Shown piece after piece: positions 30,847-38,083 of a stretch of 64,000 nucleotides of DNA. This stretch comes from Streptomyces sp. NBC_01276 (lineage in GTDB: Bacteria > Actinomycetota > Actinomycetes > Streptomycetales > Streptomycetaceae). The stretch lies in contig NZ_CP108442.1 of NCBI RefSeq assembly GCF_041435355.1, forward strand, positions 2,790,001-2,854,000, read 5' to 3'. The translations under genes and the position numbers were made by a program. The number at the start of each line of letters is the position of its first letter. Within the stretch, counting starts at the first letter, position 1. The notes beneath the pieces are model-generated. The model was not told where the DNA came from. It saw only the letters and a list, made by a program, of their open reading frames with translations, and searched no databases.

Positions 30847-30855
30847 GGGCAACCG
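30826..30855 (+). terminator. 11-bp hairpin overlapping the stop of the 72-aa gene
   Basis: CGGTTGCCCTC (30826-30836) pairs perfectly with GAGGGCAACCG (30845-30855). It spans the stop codon and probably ends the operon. Confidence 0.7.
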
Positions 30856-31095
30856 ACAGGATCCTGTCTCCGTCCCCACCTCCCGACGTGAGACAGGTAA
30901 ACCCCCGACCGGACAAGGCTTGAACAGGGGCAGGACGTGCCCCGTCTGGGTTGATGTGCTCAGGTTCTCCCCCCCGGTCCGCCCCTTGGCTGGGGTGCCG
31001 CCCTGGGCGGTGAGGGCATCGCTCCGGACCCAGGGAAGCCGGGGCAGTGAGGCCCCTGTAACACACCCCTAATCGCCGAGAGAGGAAGTCCGACG

Positions 31096-31536
31096 ATGAC
31101 GATCACGGTTGAAAGCCCAGTCGCCTTACGGCACGGGCGGGACCTTGTCAGCCCCGAGCTGTTCGAGCGGCTGGCCGCGTTCTGCGCGGACGAGTACGGC
31201 CTTGAGCGGGTCGTGGCCGAACGCGTGATGGACCAGGCCATCGCGTTCGTGTACGTCCTGGGCAGCCAGAAGGCGTACGACATGGCGCCCAGCGAGCGGG
31301 TGGACCCCGGCTGGCATTCGTTCATGCTCCACACGCAGGAGTACGCCGCTTGGTGTCAGGAGCAGTTCGGCTACTTCGTCCACCACTCCCCGAACGCGAG
31401 GGTACGGACGCGCCCGCTGTTGGTGTCCGTGGCCGACCGTGTCAGGGCCGCCGGGTTCGAGGTCGACGCCCGACTGTGGGGCACCGCAGCCGAGTGCAAC
31501 CCCCCGGCCTGCTGCGGCGACGGCGACGGCTGCTGA
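31096..31536 (+). CDS. Conserved Streptomyces protein with Cys-rich C-terminus
   Basis: The product is 146 aa. A helical domain (about 15-95) contains LVSPELFERLAAF, VAERVMDQAIAFV and DPGWHSFMLHTQEYAAWC, resembling glycine-rich-domain-like plant/bacterial proteins. A Gly/Arg region follows, and the protein ends ECNPPACCGDGDGC, with four Cys in 14 residues. From memory, Streptomyces homologues share this build with a different Cys-rich tail. The tail may bind metal or be a peptide leader-core arrangement; neither is shown. GAGGAAG precedes the ATG by about 8 nt. Confidence 0.72.
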   Translation: MTITVESPVALRHGRDLVSPELFERLAAFCADEYGLERVVAERVMDQAIAFVYVLGSQKAYDMAPSERVDPGWHSFMLHTQEYAAWCQEQFGYFVHHSPNARVRTRPLLVSVADRVRAAGFEVDARLWGTAAECNPPACCGDGDGC

Positions 31537-31599
31537 GCGGTTCGCGCAGCGATCACCTGGCAGGCCGGTTCAGCCCTCCCTGACCCACCCGATCAGGAC

Positions 31600-31634
31600 G
31601 CGACCCGGGGCGCGGGCATTGCGCCCCGGGTCGC
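31600..31634 (+). terminator. 14-bp perfect hairpin before the 162-aa gene
   Basis: GCGACCCGGGGCGC (31600-31613) pairs with GCGCCCCGGGTCGC (31621-31634) around GGGCATT. It sits only 22 nt before the next ATG, so it either ends the upstream transcript or attenuates read-through. Confidence 0.72.
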
Positions 31635-31656
31635 ACCACACCCAAGGGTTCCAGTG

Positions 31657-32142
31657 ATGGCAACGAATGACGAGGGACTGACCGGCCGTGGCCGCGTCAC
31701 GGTGTTCACGATGTTCGGTGTGGTCTTCGGGTACGCCACCCACCACCTTGACGAGCGGCAGATCGGGGACGTGGCCGTCGTCGGCCCCCTGACGCCCGGG
31801 GCGGAGTGGCCACGCCTTTGGCAGATGGCCCGCACCTGCGGAAAGCCGACCGCCAAGGACGCCGAGCTGGCGCAGTGGATTCTGGCCCAGGCGACCCGCT
31901 CGTTCGTCTGCGGCAGTGACCGCATCGCGCAGTTCGACCGGCAGGGCTGGAAACTTGAGCCCGGCGGCAAGCGGATCGGCTTCGAGGCGACCTACGCCAA
32001 CCGCGACCACCTCTGGACGGGCAACATGACCGTGGACGGCCTCACCCCGGACCAGGTGGCGGAGCGGCCCACCATCTACCGGGCCCGGCGTGAGTTGTCG
32101 ACCCGGCGCGGATCGGCCTCTCCCCCTGGTCCACAGCAGTAG
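31657..32142 (+). CDS. Hypothetical protein, 161 aa
   Basis: The product has no signal peptide or membrane segment. It shows an N-terminal beta-rich part (RVTVFTMFGVVFGYATHHLD), a middle with ARTCGKPTAKDAELAQWIL and a basic C-terminus (IYRARRELSTRRGS). I do not recognise the family. ATG 31657 follows AAGGG. The last 101 bp overlap, in opposite orientation, the 3' end of the resident gene at 32042, so this tail may have formed where the island joined the chromosome. Confidence 0.62.
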   Translation: MATNDEGLTGRGRVTVFTMFGVVFGYATHHLDERQIGDVAVVGPLTPGAEWPRLWQMARTCGKPTAKDAELAQWILAQATRSFVCGSDRIAQFDRQGWKLEPGGKRIGFEATYANRDHLWTGNMTVDGLTPDQVAERPTIYRARRELSTRRGSASPPGPQQ

Positions 32143-32485
32143 ATCGCAGCAGCTCGGCCTCCACCGGGGTGGCGTGCAGACCGTTCGCCCGCGCCTCGCG
32201 CAGCTGGGGCAGTGTGAGCCCGTACATCGCGCGGACGGCCTTCAGCGGCACCCCGTCCGGACCGCCGACGGCGAGGCGTACGGTGCCCTCCGTCGCGACG
32301 ATCCGCTCGCGGACCCATGGTGGGGGCGGGCCCCAGCCGCCGTCGCAGTATTGGAACGCCGTCAGGGGGGCGGTGCAGTAGGACTGCTCCTCCCAGCGCA
32401 GCCGTCCCCCGACGACGCGCTGCCACGCCTCGGAGCGGCACGCGTCGCAGGGCTCGCAGTGGAGCGTCACGAACTGTTCAGCCAT
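32042..32485 (-). CDS. Conserved hypothetical protein with possibly altered C-terminus
   Basis: The product is 147 aa. The N-terminal part is Cys-rich (HCEPCDACRSEAW) and followed by RLRWEEQSYCTAPLTAFQYCDGG, suggesting a zinc site. A helix-rich segment GLTLPQLREARANGLHATPVEAELLR comes next. The final 30 residues (after GERP) are low complexity and lie over the convergent island gene, so the original stop may have been replaced. It is divergent from the GDPD gene. The function is unknown. Confidence 0.72.
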   Translation of the reverse strand: MAEQFVTLHCEPCDACRSEAWQRVVGGRLRWEEQSYCTAPLTAFQYCDGGWGPPPPWVRERIVATEGTVRLAVGGPDGVPLKAVRAMYGLTLPQLREARANGLHATPVEAELLRSTAVDQGERPIRAGSTTHAGPGRWWAAPPPGPG

Positions 32486-32525
32486 CGGTGGAGCATCCCG
32501 TAACGGGTCGGGCCGCGCATCCGGA

Positions 32526-32538
32526 TAACGTCTGCGGC
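32526..32538 (+). promoter_or_regulatory. -10 box for leaderless GDPD gene
   Basis: TAACGT at 32526-32531 lies 7 nt before the ATG at 32539. Confidence 0.5.
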
Positions 32539-33312
32539 ATGACTGAGCTGTCCTCCCCCACCGCCCGCGACGTGCGCGTCGTCGCTCATCGCGGGGCCTC
32601 GTACGCGCACCCCGAACACACCATCGAGGCCTACCGGCAGGCCATCGCCGACGGCGCGGACGCGCTGGAGTGCGATGTGCGGCTGAGTGCCGACGGGCGG
32701 CTGGTGTGCGTGCACGACCGGACGGTGGAGCGGACCTCCGACGGCCGCGGCATCGTCTCCGAGATGACGTACGAGGAGCTGTCCGCGCTCGACTTCGGCC
32801 GGTGGAAGGGCGACGCGCACCGCGGGGCGCGGGTGCTGCTCTTCGAGGACCTGCTCAAGGAGGCGCTGGCCGCGGACCGGCCCGTGGGGCTGGCGGTCGA
32901 GACCAAGCACCCCACCCGGGCCGGCGGGCGCCTGGAGGCCGAGCTGGTGCGGGTGCTGCGCGACCACGGCCTGGCCGACGGGGCGTCGGGGCTCGTCGAG
33001 GTGATGAGCTTCTCCCGGACCGCGCTGACGCGGATGCACCGGCTCGCCCCCGGGCTGCCGGCCGTGTACCTGATCGAGCGCCGGGTCAGGCCGGTCCGTC
33101 CCCCGTTCGCGACGCACGCGGGCCCCGGCATCGACCTGGTGCGCAAGGACCCCGGACTCGTGGGGCGCCTGAAGGCGAAGGGGCTGGCGGTGCGGGTGTG
33201 GACCGTGGACGAGCCCGAGGACGTGGAGCTGTGCGTCCGGCTCGGGGTGGACACCATCATCACCAACCGGCCGCGCGAGGTGCGCGGGCTGCTCGGGGCG
33301 CGGGCCCGCTGA
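32539..33312 (+). CDS. Glycerophosphodiester phosphodiesterase
   Basis: The product is 257 aa, a cytoplasmic GDPD TIM barrel that releases glycerol 3-phosphate from glycerophosphodiesters. The catalytic HRGASYAHPEHTIEAY carries both His and the metal-binding Glu; ALECDVRLSADGRLVCVHDR supplies the remaining metal ligands and the second His. The C-terminal half has the usual LVRKDPGLVGRLKAKGLAVRVWTVD and NRPREV. No signal peptide is present. It is likely leaderless. Transport genes for the substrate are not adjacent. Confidence 0.93.
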   Translation: MTELSSPTARDVRVVAHRGASYAHPEHTIEAYRQAIADGADALECDVRLSADGRLVCVHDRTVERTSDGRGIVSEMTYEELSALDFGRWKGDAHRGARVLLFEDLLKEALAADRPVGLAVETKHPTRAGGRLEAELVRVLRDHGLADGASGLVEVMSFSRTALTRMHRLAPGLPAVYLIERRVRPVRPPFATHAGPGIDLVRKDPGLVGRLKAKGLAVRVWTVDEPEDVELCVRLGVDTIITNRPREVRGLLGARAR

Positions 33313-33322
33313 GGGCGGCCGT

Positions 33323-33778
33323 TCAGTACGCCGGGTGCCCGCTCCGCGGTGCGCCGCGCCGGCTGGCCCGGACTGCGCGGACGCAGCCGGCCGTGCAGCC
33401 GGCCGCGCCGGCCAGCGACAGCGCGAGCAGCGGGTTCACCCAGGGCGAGACGAGTTCCACGTGGGTGCCGCCGGGGAACTCGCAGAGCACCGAGGCGGGC
33501 AGCAGCGTCCGGGTGACGGTGATGTCGGCGTCGGGGGTGCGGTACCCGCCGGGCCCCTGGTGTTCGGCGAGCGCCTGCACGCAGGGCCGTACGGGGCGGG
33601 AGTCGAGGCCCGTGAGACCGCCGACGGCGGTCAGGAGGGCCGCCGCGCTCAGGCACAGTGCCGCCGCTTCCACCCACCTTCCGAGGGGGTTCGCGCTCAC
33701 GGCCGGCTTGCGGGTCGCCAGCAGGTGGACTCCTTTGCCCAGGAGGAAGAGGAGGGCGAGGAGACCGAGGGCGGCCAT
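33323..33778 (-). CDS. Hypothetical membrane protein, 151 aa
   Basis: The protein has three likely membrane segments: AALGLLALLFLLGKGVHLL at the N-terminus, VEAAALCLSAAALLTAVGGL in the middle and LLALSLAGAAGCTAGCV near the C-terminus. An extracytoplasmic loop between the second and third contains two Cys (RPCVQAL, VLCEFPGG). I do not recognise the family. It is convergent with the GDPD gene, 10 bp apart. Confidence 0.7.
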   Translation of the reverse strand: MAALGLLALLFLLGKGVHLLATRKPAVSANPLGRWVEAAALCLSAAALLTAVGGLTGLDSRPVRPCVQALAEHQGPGGYRTPDADITVTRTLLPASVLCEFPGGTHVELVSPWVNPLLALSLAGAAGCTAGCVRAVRASRRGAPRSGHPAY

Positions 33779-33903
33779 GAGGAGGGCGGTGACGATCGAA
33801 CTGCTCCCTTGCGGAGATCTGTGTGCGCCGGGGACCTGGTGCCGCGGCGCGCCTGCCGGAGACTACGGACGTACGTCCGGGCCGTCCGGTTGCGGAGGTG
33901 GGA

Positions 33904-33932
33904 ACACCCGGCCGGGCGAGCCGGCCGGGTGT
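33904..33932 (-). terminator. 12-bp hairpin after the GDSL-ricin gene
   Basis: ACACCCGGCCGG (33904-33915) pairs with CCGGCCGGGTGT (33921-33932) around GCGAG, 25 bp beyond the stop of the minus-strand gene. Confidence 0.78.
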
Positions 33933-33956
33933 GGGGGGTCCGAGGGGATGGCGGGG

Positions 33957-35486
33957 TTACGCGAAGCGCTGGTTCGCCGAGCCGTTGCAGGGCTGGAGGC
34001 GCAGTGGTTCGTGGGCGGCGGCCACGGTCAGGCACATGCCGGTGGCGGCGGCCGGACGCAGGGTGGCGCCGTCGCGGACGAACTTCTGGTTGGCGCCGCC
34101 GTGGCAGTTCCACAGGATCAGACCGGTGCCGGCCCCGTAGTTCGCGCCGGGGACGTCCAGGCAGCGGTCCTGGGTGAGTTCGGTGTGCACGGCGCCGCGG
34201 GCGGCTTCGTACCACCAGCCCTGGTTGCGGCCGCCGTGGCAGTCCCAGCCGACGACCTTGGTGTTGTTGGCGCTGGAGCCGCCGAAGTCGTCGAGGCAGT
34301 TGCCGGTGGCCTCGTTCTTGAGGGGCTTGTAGAGGTCGTCCCAGGCGCCGGCCTGCAGGACGGGCGTCCCGGTGCTGGCGGGGTCGGCGCAGGAGGCCTC
34401 GCGCAGGCCGGAGTCGTAGAGCTGGGTCAGGCAGGACGCGAAGGCGCCGTGGCCGCGGTAGTTGGGGTGGAAGGACTGGCGGGCGGTGTTCTCGTCCCAC
34501 GGGAAGTGGTCGCCGACGTCGAGGTAGAGGCCGCGGGCCCAGGTGTCCTCCATGCACACCTCGTGGCCCTGGAAGAGGCGCGAGTTGTCCAGGTAGAGGG
34601 CGCCGGAGGCGCGGGCGGCCTCGCGCATGCCCTTCTCGAAGGTGGGCACCGCGTAGTTGCGGCCCCAGGCGGCGTCGGAGTCGTATCCGGCGCAGCCTCC
34701 GGGGAGCTTGCCGGGGAAGTCGGGGTTGTCGTTGAAGTCGGGGCCGATGGGGCTGGGGTAGCCCATCACGACGAGCTTGTAGTCGGAGTCGGCGTAGCCG
34801 GCGTCGCGCATGACCGTCCTGAGGTCGGCGACGGTGGCCTCCACCTTCGGCTTCAGGCCGTCGACGCGGGCCTGCCAGCCGGGGCCGTACTTGGGCTCGC
34901 AGGTGCCCTGGCTGAGCACCCAGCGGGTGACGCAGTCGGTCATGACGGGGCCGAACTGGAGGTCGTCGTTGGCCCCGGCGACCAGCAGCACCATCTTGAT
35001 CTTCGTGTTGCGGGCCTTGACGGCGAGGCTGTCGCTCTGGACCAGCTCGTCGGCGTACTGCTTGCTGCCGCCGATCCTGATGTTCCCGGTGTAGCCGCCG
35101 GAGCAGGCCACGTTGAAGGTCAGGTCGGCCGGGATGCCGGTGCGGTGGATCGCCGAGTCCGGCGAGCGGTGACACTGGTTGGCGGACGTGTTGGTCGCCG
35201 GGTCGTAGTTGCCGACGCCCTCGCCCGAGATCTCGCTGTCGCCGAGCGAGATGAGCCCGGTCTTGCGCTCGTTCAGCGGGCGGATCGCCGGGTCTCCGTA
35301 GAGCTTGGTGGCCTCGGCGGCCCGGACGGCTTCGAGTTCCGGCGAGAGGGGTGTGATCGAGCCGCCGGCGGCGGGTGCCGCCTGGGCCATGGGGGTGATG
35401 GCGGTGACGCCCCCGAGGGCGGCCGCGATCGCCGCGATGGCGGCGAAGGTAGATCTGAGCCTGGGTTTCGTACGCGCACGTGCCAT
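33957..35486 (-). CDS. Secreted SGNH/GDSL hydrolase fused to a ricin-type lectin domain
   Basis: The product is 509 aa. A signal peptide (LRSTFAAIAAIAAALGGVTA...AQA) leads to an SGNH hydrolase domain of about 300 aa. Block I is SLGDSEISGEG, with Ser replacing the common GDS position normally (GDSE); block III-like VAGANDD and the His of SFHPNYRGHG follow. Many Cys suggest disulfides. The C-terminal 130 aa form a beta-trefoil with QGWWYEAA, GLILWNCHGGANQKF and NGSANQRF repeats that bind sugars. GGGGAGG precedes the ATG at 35486. The enzyme likely attacks an ester on a polysaccharide. Confidence 0.88.
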   Translation of the reverse strand: MARARTKPRLRSTFAAIAAIAAALGGVTAITPMAQAAPAAGGSITPLSPELEAVRAAEATKLYGDPAIRPLNERKTGLISLGDSEISGEGVGNYDPATNTSANQCHRSPDSAIHRTGIPADLTFNVACSGGYTGNIRIGGSKQYADELVQSDSLAVKARNTKIKMVLLVAGANDDLQFGPVMTDCVTRWVLSQGTCEPKYGPGWQARVDGLKPKVEATVADLRTVMRDAGYADSDYKLVVMGYPSPIGPDFNDNPDFPGKLPGGCAGYDSDAAWGRNYAVPTFEKGMREAARASGALYLDNSRLFQGHEVCMEDTWARGLYLDVGDHFPWDENTARQSFHPNYRGHGAFASCLTQLYDSGLREASCADPASTGTPVLQAGAWDDLYKPLKNEATGNCLDDFGGSSANNTKVVGWDCHGGRNQGWWYEAARGAVHTELTQDRCLDVPGANYGAGTGLILWNCHGGANQKFVRDGATLRPAAATGMCLTVAAAHEPLRLQPCNGSANQRFA

Positions 35487-35505
35487 GAACGCCTCCCCGA
35501 TTGCG

Positions 35506-35541
35506 GTGTTACCCGTGGTGTCACCCGTGGTGTTACCCACG
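35506..35541. repeat. Three tandem 12-bp repeats upstream of the GDSL-ricin gene
   Basis: Three GTGTTACCCGTG-type units (35506-35541; copy 3 ends in ACG) lie 20-55 bp upstream of the hydrolase start. They could be part of its promoter. Confidence 0.7.
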
Positions 35542-35617
35542 GTATTTACTGGTCGGTAGGGGAGTTGGGAACACTTCGAACAAGACAATTGCTCAACTTT
35601 TTCAGGAGGCAACGAAC

Positions 35618-37021
35618 ATGACAGAGGACCAGCGGTCCGAAGCGTTCCGGACCGAGCACGATTCCATGGGCGAGGTACGCGTCCCCGCGCACGCCAAGTG
35701 GCGCGCCCAGACCCAGCGCGCCGTGGAGAACTTCCCGCTCTCGGGGCAGCGGATCGAGCGCGCCCACATCGAAGCCCTGGCCCGCATCAAGTCGGCCGCG
35801 GCCGCGGTGAACGAGAAACTGGGCGTGCTGGACGCCGACACGGCGGGCGCCATCCGCTCCGCCGCGGCCGAGGTCGCCGACGGCCGCTGGGACGACCACT
35901 TCCCCGTGGACGTCTTCCAGACCGGGTCCGGGACCTCGTCCAACATGAACGCCAACGAGGTCATCGCCACCCTGGCCACCGAACGGCTCGGGCGCGACGT
36001 GCACCCCAACGACCACGTCAACGCCTCACAGAGCTCCAACGACGTCTTCCCCTCCTCCATCCACATCGCCGCCACCGCCGCCGTCACCGGCGAGCTGATC
36101 CCGGCCCTGGAGCACCTCGCCGCCGCCCTGGAGCGCAAGGAGGCCGCGTTCGCCGAGGTGGTCAAGGCCGGGCGCACGCACCTGATGGACGCCACCCCGG
36201 TCACCCTGGGCCAGGAGTTCGGCGGGTACGCCGCCCAGGTGCGCCACGGCGTCGAGCGGCTGCGCGCCGCGCTGCCCCGGCTGGCCGAACTGCCCCTGGG
36301 CGGCACGGCGGTCGGCACCGGCATCAACACCCCTCCCGGGTTCTCCGCCGCGGTGATCGCCGAGGTGGCCGCGGCGACCGGACTGCCGCTGACCGAGGCC
36401 CGCAACCACTTCGAGGCCCAGGGGGCCCGGGACGCGCTGGTGGAGACCTCCGGGATGCTCCGCACCATCGCCGTCTCGCTCACCAAGATCTGCAACGATC
36501 TGCGCTGGATGGCCTCGGGCCCGCGCACCGGATTGGCCGAAATCAATCTGCCGGATCTGCAACCGGGGTCCTCGATCATGCCCGGAAAGGTCAATCCGGT
36601 GGTCCCGGAGGCCGTCCTGATGATCGCCGCGCAGGTGACGGGGAACGACACCGCGGTCGCCGTGGCGGGCGCGGCCGGCAACTTCGAGCTCAATGTGATG
36701 CTCCCGGTGATGGCCAGGAACCTCCTCGAATCGATCCGCCTGCTCGGCAACGGCAGCCGGCTGCTGGCCGACCGCACGGTGGACGGGATCACCGCCAATT
36801 CCGAGCGGGCCAGGGAGTACGCCGAGTCCTCGCCCTCCGTGGTGACCCCGCTGAACCGCTACATCGGCTACGAGGAGGCGGCCAAGGTCGCCAAGCGGGC
36901 CCTCGCCGAGCGGAAGACGATCAGGGAGGTCGTCCTGGAGTCCGGCTACGTCGAGCGGGGCGCGCTCACCCTGGAAGAGCTGGACGAGGCCCTGGACGTC
37001 CTGCGGATGACCCGGCCCTGA
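35618..37021 (+). CDS. fumC: Class II fumarate hydratase
   Basis: The product is 467 aa, the usual FumC length, an iron-free homotetramer of the TCA cycle. The superfamily signature [11 protein letters not shown] is present near residue 320. Other family signs are [29 protein letters not shown] and [16 protein letters not shown]. The ATG at 35618 has CAGGAGG 8 nt upstream. It is divergent from the secreted hydrolase gene. It complements the class I enzyme at 26926, which may fail under oxidative stress. Confidence 0.97.
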   Translation: MTEDQRSEAFRTEHDSMGEVRVPAHAKWRAQTQRAVENFPLSGQRIERAHIEALARIKSAAAAVNEKLGVLDADTAGAIRSAAAEVADGRWDDHFPVDVFQTGSGTSSNMNANEVIATLATERLGRDVHPNDHVNASQSSNDVFPSSIHIAATAAVTGELIPALEHLAAALERKEAAFAEVVKAGRTHLMDATPVTLGQEFGGYAAQVRHGVERLRAALPRLAELPLGGTAVGTGINTPPGFSAAVIAEVAAATGLPLTEARNHFEAQGARDALVETSGMLRTIAVSLTKICNDLRWMASGPRTGLAEINLPDLQPGSSIMPGKVNPVVPEAVLMIAAQVTGNDTAVAVAGAAGNFELNVMLPVMARNLLESIRLLGNGSRLLADRTVDGITANSERAREYAESSPSVVTPLNRYIGYEEAAKVAKRALAERKTIREVVLESGYVERGALTLEELDEALDVLRMTRP

Positions 37022-37111
37022 ACGGCCCCCTCCCAGGGGCCGAATCCGGTCGTTTACCGTCCCCGCACCCCTCCGTGACCTGCAACGCAGCCAGTTCGGG
37101 GGCAGCCGCCC

Positions 37112-37123
37112 TAAGATCTGCGC
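37112..37123 (+). promoter_or_regulatory. -10 box for leaderless DUF402 gene
   Basis: TAAGAT at 37112-37117 lies 6 nt before the ATG at 37124. Confidence 0.55.
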
Positions 37124-37831
37124 ATGACAGGTACCCACAGGTCCGTGAGCGGTGCGGGGCACCGCCCCGCGCAGGACGCGCACTGGGCGCCCGGGGACCG
37201 GATCCTCTGGCGCTACCGCGACCACGCCCCGGGGCTCAAGGGCCAGGTCCACATCGCCCGTCCGGTGACCGTGGTGCGGGACACCGCCGAGCTGCTGGCG
37301 GTGTGGATGGCCCCCGGCACCGAATGCGTCAAGCCGGTGCTCGCGGACGGCACCCCCGTGCACGAGGAGCCGCTCGCCACCCGCTACACCGCGCCGCGAA
37401 CCACCGTGCGCTCGCGCTGGTTCGGGGCGGGCGTGCTCAAGCTGGCCCGTCCCGGGGAGCCGTGGTCGGTCTGGCTGTTCTGGGACCACGGCTGGCGCTT
37501 CAAGAACTGGTACGTGAACCTCGAAGAGCCTCTCATCCGCTGGTCCGGCGGAGTGGATTCGGTGGACCACTTCCTCGACATCTCCGTCCACCCGGACCGC
37601 AGCTGGAACTGGCGGGACGAGGACGAGTTCGCGCAGGCCCAGCGCACCGGCCTGATGGACCCTGACCAGGCCCGGCGGGTGGAGGAGGCCGGGCGGCAGG
37701 CGGTCGGGGTGATCGAGGCCTGGGGGTCCCCGTTCCGCGACGGCTGGCAGGACTGGCGGCCCGATCCGGCCTGGGGCGTTCCGGCCTTGCCCGAGGACTG
37801 GGACCGCACCCCGGCGCATATGACGTCATGA
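37124..37831 (+). CDS. DUF402 (FomD-like) protein
   Basis: The product is 235 aa. The DUF402 barrel is visible from VHIARPVTVVRDTAELLAVW to WVNLEEPLIRWSGGVDSVDHFLDISVHPD, including the aspartates that hold a metal in FomD-type nucleotide diphosphatases. WNWRDEDEF follows, then a helical tail. The likely action is hydrolysis of a nucleoside diphosphate or a related compound; the exact substrate is unknown. Leaderless start. It follows fumC by 103 bp and precedes the SpoIIE gene. Confidence 0.85.
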   Translation: MTGTHRSVSGAGHRPAQDAHWAPGDRILWRYRDHAPGLKGQVHIARPVTVVRDTAELLAVWMAPGTECVKPVLADGTPVHEEPLATRYTAPRTTVRSRWFGAGVLKLARPGEPWSVWLFWDHGWRFKNWYVNLEEPLIRWSGGVDSVDHFLDISVHPDRSWNWRDEDEFAQAQRTGLMDPDQARRVEEAGRQAVGVIEAWGSPFRDGWQDWRPDPAWGVPALPEDWDRTPAHMTS

Positions 37832-37836
37832 GACCC

Positions 37837-37867
37837 TTGATGCGCCCCCGGGGTTCAAACGTAGGAT
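37837..37867 (+). promoter_or_regulatory. Candidate promoter of the SpoIIE-type gene
   Basis: TTGATG (37837-37842) and TAGGAT (37862-37867) are 19 bp apart. The GTG is 210 bp further on; the leader contains hairpins such as CGGGGG...CCCCCG at about 38000. Confidence 0.4.
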
Positions 37868-38083
37868 CGTCCTCCGCCGGTCGTGCGCGGGGGGCCGACC
37901 GGCCCCCGTAAGCGCAAATGACCTGCGGCGACCGGGACTTGACCGGAGGTCGACGCCGAACGAGAGGTAACGAGCGGGACGCGGATCCCGGGGGTGATGG
38001 TGCCCCCGCCGCTGAGCGGGTATACCGCGACTGACCGAGTTGAGTGCAGCGCACATCCAGCGCAAACGGACGGAATTCCACGC

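Noticed and set aside
37832..38083. c-di-AMP (ydaO) riboswitch before the SpoIIE gene
   Set aside because: The GGGGAACC, GGGGUGAA and AGCUAACC-type core elements are not present together; only generic stems were seen.
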